Shown: positions 37,568 through 46,717 of the stretch, piece after piece
Position numbering within the stretch: the first letter of the stretch is position 1
Layout: each line of letters opens with the position of its first letter
Origin: Planctomycetota bacterium
Lineage (GTDB): Bacteria > Planctomycetota > UBA1135 > GCA-002686595
Direction: 5' to 3'
DNA length: 64,000 nt
Assembly (NCBI GenBank): GCA_014237855.1
Contig: JABACD010000008.1
Location: forward strand, 62,001-126,000
Made by a program: the position numbers and the translations under genes
The notes under the pieces: generated by a model
Database searches by the model: none
The model's input: the letters and a program-made list of their open reading frames with translations, nothing else
What the model was told of the DNA's origin: nothing

Positions 37568-38477
37568 ACTTGACAACCGCCTGGGTAGAGGCCGCGGCGT
37601 GCAAGGGCAGGGCCTGTTCGGGCTCCAGACCCAACCGCTCGTTGATCGAACGCAGGTGATGGTCGAGCCCGATCTCAGCATTGGGAACGAATCCGGGCAC
37701 GGAGATGACCTGAACCAATGCCCCGCCAACTCCTCGATGCATGGTCCCCCTGGGCATGTAGACAAGATCGCCCACCTCGAGGGTTCGCGTCGTGATCAGA
37801 CCATCGAGATCTTCGACCTCGACCTCGCCACTCTCGATCTCAGCAACCTTCTCAGAGGTAAGAACTCGCGCCTTTGGCCCCGCCATCTGAACCAGGTAGA
37901 GCTCATCGAAGCCCCCATCGACTGGATGATAGTGTGAGAAGGAATCGTTGATCCGTACGCGGTGCGCATTGAGGGAGTGCAGGACATAGGGCCCCTTCTC
38001 CTCCAGCCAGGTCAGCAGGATGCGACGGTAGGCACCGGTCTCCTCCGCGCAGCCGCCAGGGACATCGGTGATCGCGGGGTCCCAGTCGGGGCGGATGATC
38101 CCGGGCAGGTCATGCGGGATCCTCCCGGGGACCCGAAAGCCCAAGAGATCCACGGCTCCCCCGCCTTCGAGCTCCCAGGTCTCCCCTGCACGTAGCAGCA
38201 CGATGTCTCCCACCGTCGGAGCCTGGGTACGCTCCAGCGGCCCCTGAACGAAGATCACCCGATCTGCGTCAGCTGCGCTGATAGCAGAGCACTGGGGGTG
38301 CCACTCGATCTCGTAACCCGGGTTCGCCGCCGCAAAGGCCGCGCTGAGCTCCTCGAATCCCTCCCCACGCTCCGAGGAGAGCTGAGCATGCAGAATCGAG
38401 GGGCTGCGCTCGTTCGATGCCACGCAAGAAGTACAGAAGAGGGCAAGGAGGATGAAAATGACGGGCAAGAGGTGCAT
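37566..38477 (-). CDS. exported cupin-domain protein, possible lipoprotein
   Basis: A 303-residue protein with a hydrophobic N-terminus (about 2-15) ending near Cys15/Cys18, so a lipoprotein or secreted protein. It carries cupin-type barrel motifs. One pairs SHYHPVDGGFDELYLV with VYMPRGTMHRG near 210-270, where His and Glu residues can bind a metal. An earlier similar strand set (about 90-125) suggests a second, degenerate barrel. The substrate is unknown. I use the ATG at 38477, because the longer frame to 38582 would put the signal sequence inside the protein and cross the divergent oxidoreductase start. Confidence 0.7.
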   Translation of the reverse strand: MHLLPVIFILLALFCTSCVASNERSPSILHAQLSSERGEGFEELSAAFAAANPGYEIEWHPQCSAISAADADRVIFVQGPLERTQAPTVGDIVLLRAGETWELEGGGAVDLLGFRVPGRIPHDLPGIIRPDWDPAITDVPGGCAEETGAYRRILLTWLEEKGPYVLHSLNAHRVRINDSFSHYHPVDGGFDELYLVQMAGPKARVLTSEKVAEIESGEVEVEDLDGLITTRTLEVGDLVYMPRGTMHRGVGGALVQVISVPGFVPNAEIGLDHHLRSINERLGLEPEQALPLHAAASTQAVVK

Positions 38478-38575
38478 GGAATTGATCAAGACATGAGTCA
38501 GTTGGCGGCCATGGCCACGGGCCCGTACTCTATCCATCTTCCCCCACCACTCCCAGGCCCCCGACCCGACCCACC

Positions 38576-40039
38576 ATGGCACGCCTCTCCAGACGCGGAT
38601 TCCTCCAGGGCACCGGCACGACCCTCATCGCCCTATCGACGACCTCACCCCTCGCCGTTGCACGCAGGCGTGGCCCCAACGACGAGATCAGGATCGCCTG
38701 TGTCGGCATTCGTGGTCGCGGCTCGAACCACATCGACGGTCTACGGGCACTGGATGGTGTCCGTGTCGTGGCCCTGGTGGACGTCGACGAGGAGGTACTC
38801 GCCAAGGCCAAGAAGAAGTTCACTGATCGTGACGAGAAGGTGGACACCTACGTCGACCTGCGACGCGCACTGGATCGTGAGGACATCGACGCGATCGCCG
38901 TCGCCTCTCCAAACCACTGGCACGCGCTCCAGGCCATCTGGGCCTGCCAGGCCGGCAAGGATGTCTACCTGGAGAAGCCCGTCTCCCACAACATCTGGGA
39001 GGGAGGTCAGATCGTGAAGGCTGCGCGGAAGTACGGGCGCATTGTTCAGACCGGTACCCAGTCACGCTCCAGTCATGGCATTGCCGAGGGCATCGACTGG
39101 ATCCAGGCGGGTAACCTCGGAAAGATCGAGCTCTCGCGAGGACTTTGCTACAAGCCACGCAAGAGCATTGGAAAGGTGAAGGCTGCCCAGAAGGTCCCCG
39201 ACCACATCAATTACGACCTGTGGACCGGCCCCGCCCCGCTGAACCCTCTCATGCGTAGGAGCCTCCACTACGACTGGCACTGGGTCTTCGACACGGGGAA
39301 CGGAGACGTGGGGAATCAGGGCATTCATCAGATGGATATGGCTCGATGGGCGCTCGGCGAGACGAGCCTCCCCCGCCGCACTCTCAGCGTGGGTGGTCGG
39401 CTTGGCTACGACGATGATGGGAACACACCCAACACCCAGATGGTGTATCACGAGTTCGAGAGCGCCCCACTGATCTTCGAGGTCCGCGGACTCCCGCAGA
39501 ACAAGCAGGCCCAGGCCGATAATTGGGGTGGCCGCATGGACAACTTCATGGGCGCCCGCATCGGCGTGATCGTCCACTGCGAGGGCGGCTACCTGCGCAT
39601 CCCCAACTACTCGATGGCCATCGCGGTGGACAAGGAAGGGAAGGAGATTCGCCGCTTCGAGGGTGCTACCAACCACTACGCCAACTTCATCGATGCGGTC
39701 CGGAGTCGAGAGGTAGAAGACCTCCACGCTGACATTCGTGAGGGGCACCTCTCGAGCGCCATGTGCCACATGGGCAATGTGTCCCACCTGCTTGGAGAGG
39801 GGCGAACTCGAGAACAGGTCGCTGCAGCCATGACCGAACGCCCGGCTGCTGCTGAGACCTACGAGCGGTTCTGCGCGCACCTCGACGCCAACGAGGTCGA
39901 CTTCGCCAGGTCCGGTCTCCGCCTAGGCCCCTGGATCGAGATGGACCCCGAGACCGAACGCTTCGTGAACGACGAGGCTGCCAACCGACTTGCCACACGC
40001 GAGTACCGCGAGGGCTTCGTCGTGCCGAGCGAGGTCTGA
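38576..40039 (+). CDS. TAT-exported Gfo/Idh/MocA-family oxidoreductase
   Basis: A 487-residue protein. The N-terminus carries a twin-arginine signal (SRRGFLQGT), implying export in folded form. The NAD(P)-binding domain starts at RIACVGIRGRGSNHI. The substrate-side EKPVSHN motif near 138-144, with the catalytic-type Lys, is present. A long C-terminal beta-sheet domain follows. Planctomycetes encode many such secreted proteins, thought to act on sugars or inositols, often with tightly bound cofactor. A small lipoprotein gene begins 5 bases after its stop and is probably in the same operon. Confidence 0.88.
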   Translation: MARLSRRGFLQGTGTTLIALSTTSPLAVARRRGPNDEIRIACVGIRGRGSNHIDGLRALDGVRVVALVDVDEEVLAKAKKKFTDRDEKVDTYVDLRRALDREDIDAIAVASPNHWHALQAIWACQAGKDVYLEKPVSHNIWEGGQIVKAARKYGRIVQTGTQSRSSHGIAEGIDWIQAGNLGKIELSRGLCYKPRKSIGKVKAAQKVPDHINYDLWTGPAPLNPLMRRSLHYDWHWVFDTGNGDVGNQGIHQMDMARWALGETSLPRRTLSVGGRLGYDDDGNTPNTQMVYHEFESAPLIFEVRGLPQNKQAQADNWGGRMDNFMGARIGVIVHCEGGYLRIPNYSMAIAVDKEGKEIRRFEGATNHYANFIDAVRSREVEDLHADIREGHLSSAMCHMGNVSHLLGEGRTREQVAAAMTERPAAAETYERFCAHLDANEVDFARSGLRLGPWIEMDPETERFVNDEAANRLATREYREGFVVPSEV

Positions 40040-40043
40040 GCTG

Positions 40044-40769
40044 ATGGAGCGACTCGGAGCCCCCCTCGCTCTTCTGGCCATCATCTCATGGGGCTGCACA
40101 GCCACCGAGGAGAGCAGCTCGTCAGAGGAAGCCTGGCCACTCGTGTACTCACAGGACTTCGAGGCCCCAACAAGCCTCGCCGGCTACGAGTTCACCCGGC
40201 CAGAGAGCTGGACCTGGACAGACTCCGACGGCGTCGGTTCACTGGAACTCCTGGGAAAGAGTGACTACGAGCCGCCTCACCGCTCGCCTCATAGCATCGC
40301 CTTGATTCCCGCGATCACGGTGGCCGACTTCGATCTCGAGGTCGAACTGCTGCAGACCGGCCACAACTACGATCACAGGGACATGTGTCTGTTCTTCGGG
40401 TTCCAGTCTCCAGCCAGGTACTACTACGTTCACCTGGCAACTTCACCCGACGAGAACGCCCACAACGTCTTCAAGGTCCACGACGCACCGCGCACGAATC
40501 TGGCCGAGGTAGCCAGTGAGGGCATCGACTGGGGCGAGAACACCTGGCATCGGGTACGCCTGGAACGGCGTGTGGAGCCAGGGACCGTCAGGGTCTTTTG
40601 GGACGACGGAGCCGAGCCTGTACTCGAAGCCTCGGACATCGACTTCGACTGGGGTCGATTGGGCTTTGGCTCCTTCGACGACTCGGGGCGTGTCACGGCA
40701 ATTCGGGTACGAGCCCCCCGTGTCAGCGAAGCAGCGACTTCAGCCTTCACGCCGGAATCTATTCCCTGA
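40044..40769 (+). CDS. exported LamG/DUF1080-like beta-sandwich protein
   Basis: A 241-residue protein with a signal peptide and a possible lipid-accepting Cys18. The mature part reads as a concanavalin-like sandwich: YSQDFEAP at the start, FDLEVELLQTGH, FFGFQSPARYYYVHLA in the centre, WHRVRLERRVEPGTVRVFWDD, and GRLGFGSFDDSGRV at the end. This order is typical of the DUF1080/3-keto-disaccharide-hydrolase-like or LamG families of planctomycetes, which bind or cleave glycans. It follows the oxidoreductase gene by 4 bases and overlaps the convergent DUF6807 gene by 11 bases. Confidence 0.75.
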   Translation: MERLGAPLALLAIISWGCTATEESSSSEEAWPLVYSQDFEAPTSLAGYEFTRPESWTWTDSDGVGSLELLGKSDYEPPHRSPHSIALIPAITVADFDLEVELLQTGHNYDHRDMCLFFGFQSPARYYYVHLATSPDENAHNVFKVHDAPRTNLAEVASEGIDWGENTWHRVRLERRVEPGTVRVFWDDGAEPVLEASDIDFDWGRLGFGSFDDSGRVTAIRVRAPRVSEAATSAFTPESIP

Positions 40770-41700
40770 TCCAGGCGCCGTAAGCGTCATCAATGCGTGC
40801 TCGGTCCCAGCCCGCGCCATGCAACAGAACACGGTAGCGCACCGTGTAGCTCCCCCCGACCGGCACCACGACCGATCCGCTCCCGGCCGCTCCCCCCTCG
40901 AAGTCGTGCACCCCAAATGGATTGGCCGCAAGCAGGCCATAGTTGCGCGCATGCCACCAGGTCGGGTGGCTGGGATTCGAGGGGTGATCGAAGATGGTCA
41001 CGCCAACCTCGTGGCCGTCGATAAGGCCGCTGTCGTCAACCCAACGGGCTCGCTTCCCCCAGGCTTCCTTCCCACTATCCCCTTCGCTGTTGGTGAGCCT
41101 CCCGGTTGCCACCTCCCCATCCACTCGCAGCGCGGGATGAAGCCGCAGGGCAAAGGTGCCTTCCTTCGTATCACCCATCACCAGAGGTTCTTCTCCAGGC
41201 CGAAGAGTGATGGTCACGTCGATGCTACGGGCCTGATCGTTCCCTCCGAAGACCAGCTCTCGCTCGTCCGTGCAGATCAGCGTCTCCTCGTCGACCAGCC
41301 AGCGATAGCGACAGGTCAGTCGGCACCCGCTCTCAAGGTACTCCAGCTGGGCCTCACCCTGCTGGACCATCCGCTCATCGTTACCCTTCCCGTGCCAGAA
41401 GTCATGGCCGTTCACATCCCCATGGGCGAACCAGAATGACTGGTGGTGAGGGTGATCCTGACTCTCGCCCTCGACCACCCCCATCGGATAGGAACGAGTC
41501 ATCGGTACCCCCCCCGGACCGTGGAGCGGATGAATGAACGGCCTCGGCTCAGCCGAGAGATGGACACTCGCAAACGGCTGGCCATCGAGGGTCACCTCGG
41601 CGACCTCACCAGCGTTCAGGATCTGAGCACGCGGGGAAGAACAGGTCACGAGGACAAGAGCGGCGAGGACTGCCAGGGCTGAGGACTCCGTATGGTTCAT
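40759..41700 (-). CDS. exported DUF6807 (PmoA-like) protein
   Basis: A 313-residue exported protein with a lipobox-like LVTC (Cys20). The sequence RPFIHPLHGPGGVPMTRSYP, followed by the His-rich DHPHHQSFWFAHGDVNG near 82-98, is characteristic of planctomycete proteins annotated as methane-oxygenase PmoA-like (DUF6807). They are not related to methane oxidation as far as the sequence shows. The His cluster suggests metal or carbohydrate binding. The ATG at 41700 lies 6 bases after a TAAAGT hexamer. It converges with and overlaps the preceding gene. Confidence 0.8.
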   Translation of the reverse strand: MNHTESSALAVLAALVLVTCSSPRAQILNAGEVAEVTLDGQPFASVHLSAEPRPFIHPLHGPGGVPMTRSYPMGVVEGESQDHPHHQSFWFAHGDVNGHDFWHGKGNDERMVQQGEAQLEYLESGCRLTCRYRWLVDEETLICTDERELVFGGNDQARSIDVTITLRPGEEPLVMGDTKEGTFALRLHPALRVDGEVATGRLTNSEGDSGKEAWGKRARWVDDSGLIDGHEVGVTIFDHPSNPSHPTWWHARNYGLLAANPFGVHDFEGGAAGSGSVVVPVGGSYTVRYRVLLHGAGWDRARIDDAYGAWIRE

Positions 41701-41706
41701 CTCAGC

Positions 41707-41712
41707 ACTTTA
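41707..41712 (-). promoter_or_regulatory. -10-like TAAAGT before the DUF6807 gene
   Basis: TAAAGT on the minus strand ends 6 bases before the ATG at 41700, with no Shine-Dalgarno sequence between. It is another member of the close-spaced set. Confidence 0.4.
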
Positions 41713-41864
41713 GCAGTCGATCCCGTGTCGGTACGACCTCAGAATGGAAAGGTCACATGACCCGACCGTGCTCGAAGGCCCCCGGCCCTCGCAACTCCAG
41801 AGGCCTGCCGTACAGTCGTCCGAACCTGCCACAGGCCGGCACTTGTACGGCCCAGGCGAAGAGC

Positions 41865-43700
41865 TCAGGGACCGAAGACCAGCTCGACTCCATGGCTCGT
41901 ATTGAACCCTCCACCGCACGGACCCGATACGGGATCCCGATACCAGATCTGCATCGTGCGCGTATCACCTGGTGAAACCCAGCTTCCGATCGAAGCCAGG
42001 CCAGGGCCCCAGCTCGCCGCTCCCGCAGGGCTGGAGATACGAACGCCAAGACGCTGAATCGTCCCGCCAGCACAACGCAAGCCATCCCCGAAGGCCAGCC
42101 CGCTGCCACCGCCAGCCTGGGTCGTCCCGGCAAAGAGCAGGGCAGGCCCACTCGGCTTGAGGCTACTGCCAGAGACCATCAAGTTGTCCGCACCAACACT
42201 CGTGGTTCCGGTGGCGACCATGGTGGCGCCTACTCCAGTTGAGTTGACACAACCCGCAGCCGGATCGTCATTCCCACAGGGACAGCCATTACCAAAACAG
42301 AAATTGATACCTAGTGCAGCTCCCAGGCTGCCGTCGGCGTTGACATTCTGAGCGTAAAGATCACCAGCGTCGTTGCGTGCATCGGTCCAGGCCAAGACCA
42401 CCTGTCCCGTGGTGCCACGGACCGCCTGCATTCTTGACTTGCCGCTGGCTGTCGAGGACACATCAAATGTTGCGATATCGGTCGCACCAGCCGCATCGAC
42501 ATGCCTTCCCTTGAGTACATCCTGGTTGAAGCTGGGCACCTCCTTCCAGAAGACGAAGCAGCCGGAACCATCGACGACGGTTCGAACATTGCGAATCTCA
42601 CCAGGACCAACAGGAATCAGGGTCGAGCCATTGGTTCCCCACTGGGCGGCTCCGGATGCATCGAACTTCTGGCCGGAGAGGCCTAGCTGGCTCTGGGATG
42701 TATTGGTCTCCTCCCAGAAGAGGTAGGTCTCTCCCGTCACCGCGTCGAAGTCCACCGAAGGGGCCACACGAAACTGTGAAGCATTGGTCGATCCCACCGA
42801 ACCGTTGTGTGGGAATGCCTCTGTTCCATTGGCCAGGAGGTGCTGTGCATAGACCTGCAGTGGCGAAGTACCGTACCAGGCCAAGACGGCTCCTCCAGAG
42901 CCGTCGGGCACGAAGGTCGGGAAGTTTCCAATCTGAAGGGAACCGGAGTCGAAGACACTCACCGGTGTAGCTCCCCATGCGGTCGCACCGCTGGGGTCGA
43001 ATTTCTGGGCGATAAGATGCTTGGGCGACAGGAAGTTTCCCGTCTGGAACACCATGGAGAGAATGGCATCGGCTCCCGCAGCATGCAGATCACTGGCGAT
43101 GTAGGCTCCGCTTGCAGGTGTGAGCACCACGTCTGATCCCCACTGGTTCGCGCCGGTCGAGTCCAGACGCTGAAGCCGGGCACTGCTGCCCTGAGACCAG
43201 GCCACGACGATCTCCCCATCACTGGTCCCCGTGATCTTTGGCGAGGCCACGAAGTCGCTCGTGTTCGTGAGCTGAACGCCATTGGTTCCCCAGGAGAGCG
43301 ATCCAGTCGGAGAGACTCGAGCTGCACTCACCTGGACACCGGAGAAGCGGTCATCTCGGAAGGCCAACAGCGCATTCCCTGCTGCATCAATGGCCAGCCC
43401 GTAGTCCTGAGTCGAAGAGAAGCCCCGGTCCGCAACCAGCACGCCGTCCTCTGCCCAGACCTCGTTACCAGCCACATCGAGCTTCTGCAGGCGAACATCG
43501 AAGCCATTGCCGATGCTGTCCAGCCAGCTGACATAGCAACCACCATCTGCGGTGGCGACCAGCTTCGTCTGAACCTGATCTCCCGCTGCATCCGAGACCA
43601 CGAAGTTTGTCGCGGGATCCGACGACCACTGAGCCTGGGCTGAGGCGGCAGACAAGAGGAGGGTGAAACCAGTGATTGATAGCTTCGGTAGGGTGCACAT
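41865..43700 (-). CDS. secreted repeat protein with planctomycete C-terminal module
   Basis: A 611-residue secreted protein with a signal peptide (1-24, ending A-Q-A-Q). Residues about 25-460 are beta-propeller-like repeats of the form QKFD-x-S-G-A-x-x-W-G, then a hydrophobic strand such as GGAVLAWYG or GEIVVAWSQ. The C-terminal module (about 467-611) opens with FCFGNGCPCGN, continues with GC-x-N-S-T-G, and ends QIWYRDP, then FNTSHGVELVF. The same module closes two other proteins here. The repeats probably mediate binding; no catalytic residue is evident. An unrecognised HTH-like gene is divergent. Confidence 0.78.
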   Translation of the reverse strand: MCTLPKLSITGFTLLLSAASAQAQWSSDPATNFVVSDAAGDQVQTKLVATADGGCYVSWLDSIGNGFDVRLQKLDVAGNEVWAEDGVLVADRGFSSTQDYGLAIDAAGNALLAFRDDRFSGVQVSAARVSPTGSLSWGTNGVQLTNTSDFVASPKITGTSDGEIVVAWSQGSSARLQRLDSTGANQWGSDVVLTPASGAYIASDLHAAGADAILSMVFQTGNFLSPKHLIAQKFDPSGATAWGATPVSVFDSGSLQIGNFPTFVPDGSGGAVLAWYGTSPLQVYAQHLLANGTEAFPHNGSVGSTNASQFRVAPSVDFDAVTGETYLFWEETNTSQSQLGLSGQKFDASGAAQWGTNGSTLIPVGPGEIRNVRTVVDGSGCFVFWKEVPSFNQDVLKGRHVDAAGATDIATFDVSSTASGKSRMQAVRGTTGQVVLAWTDARNDAGDLYAQNVNADGSLGAALGINFCFGNGCPCGNDDPAAGCVNSTGVGATMVATGTTSVGADNLMVSGSSLKPSGPALLFAGTTQAGGGSGLAFGDGLRCAGGTIQRLGVRISSPAGAASWGPGLASIGSWVSPGDTRTMQIWYRDPVSGPCGGGFNTSHGVELVFGP

Positions 43701-43896
43701 GGCAAGGGGGCTCTAGGCCAAGAAATATGAGTCGGTACCTGGATGGCATTCTTCAAATGCTTCTTCGAAGTCTAGCGGAACTCCTAAGATTGGATAGTTT
43801 GTCACCAGTGAAAGCGTCGTCCAGCCCTGCCGCTGGCCGTACCAGCCCCATGGAGATACGCTCGCTGTCGCTCTCGCTGCCCCACTCCACGAGATC

Positions 43897-45114
43897 ATGA
43901 TCCACCCGGAAGCCCCCACTTTCGAAGACCACTGCAGCAAGACCCTTCAGGGTCTGCAAGTAGCGCTCATCGAACTCTACCGGGCTACGGGTGCGGCGCC
44001 CGACGCTCCTCAGGACATCTCCAGGGAGTACGGCGTCAATCGCAATCTGAGCTGGAAGGTGTCGCGCATCATGCGCGCCGAAGATCCATACGCGGTCTTC
44101 TACCACCTACCAGGAATGGCAGGACTTCATATCTTGCTCGATGCATTTCTCTCAGCAGGCGCACCCCCTGACAAGCTCGAAGCCGTCCGCTCGGCTATTT
44201 CCGAGTTCGAGCAGATGGTCAGCATGCACGCTGGCGACCGGCAGACCCTGGAGCTGATGCTCGACAGCCTGGCACCCACAGATGCTCTCAGCGAGCCCCT
44301 CGAGGTAAGCCGAAAGCTTGCATTCAGGGGAAATAGCGGGATCTGGGGAGTCCAGGCCAAGCTCCGTCTTCGCACGGTCTTGCTCGCGCCGAACCCCGAC
44401 GATCCTGACATGCTGGATATCGCCCAGGTCAGCGGGCTGCTGGGACTGCGCCGCTTCCGACATGAGGCCGTCTGGCCGCTCTTCCTGAAGGAGGACTTCA
44501 ACGATGACGGTACGCGCCGAGTGAACCAGGAGATCCCCATCGATCCGAACCTGGAGGACGCGGCAACCATGTTGATGCCCGAGTTCTGCTCGACTCCGCT
44601 GCCACAAATCCGTGCAACTCCTACCTCGCGAGGTACACGCTACGAACAGGTCGGCGGCAAACTCGGAAACTTTGGCTCAAGCACCTGCGTCTTCGGCTCG
44701 TTTCGTCGTCACTTCGCCCCTCGCCATCAGGATGGACAGAATGTCCGGGGTGAGTTCTTCTCGCCGATGAACGCCCCTGTGGAGCACCTGCTCTTCGATG
44801 TGATCGTCCACAAGGATCTGATCGCCGAGGGCCTGGAGCTCAAGGCCGAGGTCCTGCAAGCGGATGTCTCGAGCCCCTTCTTCAATCGTCACGGAGAGGG
44901 TCTGCCATGCCCCGAGCGTGTAAAGCGCCTCGGTCCGAGCCCCCACCAGACGGTGAATCCGCTCGCTCCGAAATATGGTGAGATCCTTCAGCAAGTCTAT
45001 CGGCGTCTCGATTGGACACCCGGAGACTTCCGGGGCCTGCGATACGAGATGAGGTATCCGCCTCTGCCCTGCACCATAGTCCTCAGCTACGGGCTACCAG
45101 TCAAGCGCTCGTGA
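43897..45114 (+). CDS. unrecognised protein with predicted N-terminal helix-turn-helix
   Basis: A 405-residue cytoplasmic protein with no signal peptide. Residues about 35-65 (DISREYGVNRNLSWKVSRI) look like a helix-turn-helix. The helical segment to about 130 and the mixed alpha/beta C-terminal part (FGSSTCVFGSFRRHF, EHLLFDVIVHKDLIAEG) match no family I can name. The gene lies between two secreted proteins that share the C-terminal module. A regulator of these neighbours is conceivable, but nothing in the sequence proves it. The start at 43897 is the first ATG in frame; its reading frame is the only long one here. Confidence 0.6.
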   Translation: MIHPEAPTFEDHCSKTLQGLQVALIELYRATGAAPDAPQDISREYGVNRNLSWKVSRIMRAEDPYAVFYHLPGMAGLHILLDAFLSAGAPPDKLEAVRSAISEFEQMVSMHAGDRQTLELMLDSLAPTDALSEPLEVSRKLAFRGNSGIWGVQAKLRLRTVLLAPNPDDPDMLDIAQVSGLLGLRRFRHEAVWPLFLKEDFNDDGTRRVNQEIPIDPNLEDAATMLMPEFCSTPLPQIRATPTSRGTRYEQVGGKLGNFGSSTCVFGSFRRHFAPRHQDGQNVRGEFFSPMNAPVEHLLFDVIVHKDLIAEGLELKAEVLQADVSSPFFNRHGEGLPCPERVKRLGPSPHQTVNPLAPKYGEILQQVYRRLDWTPGDFRGLRYEMRYPPLPCTIVLSYGLPVKRS

Positions 45115-45215
45115 ATAGCACGTCACCTTCGAGCACCCCCCTATTTCAATCCCCACGCTCTCCAATCAGGAGATAAGCCCATCAAGGGCAACGGCCACCC
45201 CTCTCCCCAATTCTC

Positions 45216-46571
45216 ATGAAACTCAAGCCCGCTCTTCTTGCCGCAGCGACTCTCACCTGCTTCACTTCAATCGGCCTCGCCCAGGGTGCAGACGCATGTG
45301 CCAACGCTCAACCAATTGTTGGTCTGGGCGTCTTCAATTTTGACAACACGCTGGCCACTACCGACGGCGGTCCAGATCCGCTCTGCCTCGCGTTCGGCCA
45401 GGACTCGATCGAATTCGACGTGTGGTTCTCCTGGGTTGCACCGAATGACGGCACATTCATCGTCGACACCTGCAACCAGACGGTCATCGACACCAAGCTG
45501 GGAATCTATGATGGCACCTGCTCCGGGGCTGTGATTGCCTGTAATGACGACACCTGTTCGTTGCAGTCATCAGCCAGCTGGCAGGCGATGGCGGGCCAAA
45601 CCTACCTGATTCGCCTGGGGATCTATCCCGGTGCGACCAGTGGACCAGGCACCGGTACCTTCACCATCACCGAGGATGTCCCGGTCCTTAACCCCGGTAA
45701 TGGTAATTACTACCAGGCCATCGCCAACCCGGGCATCACCTGGGCCCAGGCCAATATCGACGCGCAAGCCGCGACCTTCAACGGTGTCGCAGGCCACCTG
45801 GCGACACTGACCGACCAGGCCGAGAACGACTTCGTGTTCACCATCGGGGATGTGCACTGGCACTTCCTTGGCGGCTTCCAGAATCTCAGCTCCCCCAACT
45901 ACTCCGAGCCGGCTGGCGGCTGGGAGTGGGTGACTGGAGAGGCCTGGAGCTACACCAACTGGTGGCCGGGTGAGCCGAATGACACAGGACCGACGGGGCC
46001 AGAGCACACGCTCGAGCTGCTGCAAGGTGGGCAATACGGCGAGAGCTGGAATGATGTGGCCGACGTTCACAGTCGTGGCTATGTGATCGAATTTGAGACG
46101 GGCGTTGTCTCCGATCCAGGCACAGCTCTGTGCTTCGGTGATGGCACGGGCGCTACCTGCCCTTGCGGTCAGTTCGGCTCCATCGGTGAGGGCTGCCAGA
46201 ACACTGGTGGGATCGGCGCGATCCTCGTCGGCTCCGGCAATGCCTCGCTGGCGAACGATACCTTCCAGCTCGACATCAGCGGGGTTCCCGGAGCCAAGCC
46301 GGGGCTGCTGGTCAAGGGCTCGACCTCGTTCCAGAACCCGGTCGGCGACGGCATCCTCTGCACCAGCCCACAGCAGCGCTCCCACGTGCAGATCACCATG
46401 TCTGATGGTTCGACCACCTTCACGGACTTCGACGGTAACCCCTTCGGGGCGATCTCAAATTCCGGTGGGGTGCCGACCTATTACCAGTTCTGGTACCGAG
46501 ACCCGGGCAACACCTGCAGCGGCCAGGGCTTCAACTTCACCAATGCCTGGACCACCACCTGGACACCGTGA
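45216..46571 (+). CDS. secreted C-type-lectin-like protein with planctomycete C-terminal module
   Basis: A 451-residue secreted protein with a signal peptide (1-22). Residues about 27-155 resemble a pre-peptidase-type beta-sandwich (WFSWVAPNDGTFIVDTC, TKLGIYDGTCSGAVIACNDD). A C-type lectin fold follows (about 165-298): TWAQANIDAQAATFNG, then the hallmark WEWVTGEAWSYTNWWPGEPND and ESWNDVADVHSRGYVIEF. The C-terminal module (about 305-451) opens with LCFGDGTGATCPCG and closes with QFWYRDP and FNFTNAW. It probably binds a carbohydrate outside the cell. Strong hairpins follow the stop. Confidence 0.82.
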   Translation: MKLKPALLAAATLTCFTSIGLAQGADACANAQPIVGLGVFNFDNTLATTDGGPDPLCLAFGQDSIEFDVWFSWVAPNDGTFIVDTCNQTVIDTKLGIYDGTCSGAVIACNDDTCSLQSSASWQAMAGQTYLIRLGIYPGATSGPGTGTFTITEDVPVLNPGNGNYYQAIANPGITWAQANIDAQAATFNGVAGHLATLTDQAENDFVFTIGDVHWHFLGGFQNLSSPNYSEPAGGWEWVTGEAWSYTNWWPGEPNDTGPTGPEHTLELLQGGQYGESWNDVADVHSRGYVIEFETGVVSDPGTALCFGDGTGATCPCGQFGSIGEGCQNTGGIGAILVGSGNASLANDTFQLDISGVPGAKPGLLVKGSTSFQNPVGDGILCTSPQQRSHVQITMSDGSTTFTDFDGNPFGAISNSGGVPTYYQFWYRDPGNTCSGQGFNFTNAWTTTWTP

Positions 46572-46590
46572 TTGAGAGCTCCCTGGGGTG

Positions 46591-46605
46591 ACGGCCAGCG
46601 GCCGT
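46591..46605. terminator. first of two tandem hairpins after the C-type lectin gene
   Basis: ACGGCC (46591-46596) and GGCCGT (46600-46605) pair around the loop AGC, 20 bases past the stop codon. Confidence 0.35.
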
Positions 46606-46615
46606 AACCATCAAG

Positions 46616-46651
46616 AGCACGGCGGCGCCGAGTGATCGGCGCCGCCGTGCT
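46616..46651. terminator. strong 16-base-pair hairpin between convergent genes
   Basis: AGCACGGCGGCGCCGA (46616-46631) pairs perfectly with its complement at 46636-46651 around the loop GTGA. It lies between the C-type lectin gene and the convergent MFS pseudogene, so it may stop transcription from both sides. No T-run follows. Confidence 0.55.
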
Positions 46652-46717
46652 CGTTCAACAGCCCCCGATCACAGCAGCCATGAAGGCAACCCGCCCTGCT
46701 GACTCGGCCTGCAAGAC

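Noticed and set aside
38298-39017. 239-residue plus-strand frame overlapping the cupin and oxidoreductase genes
   Set aside because: It crosses the divergent promoter region and has low-complexity Arg/Pro/Ser composition typical of shadow frames.
40759-41700. A methane monooxygenase subunit
   Set aside because: The family label PmoA is misleading: the protein is exported, His-rich and lacks the membrane helices of particulate methane monooxygenase.
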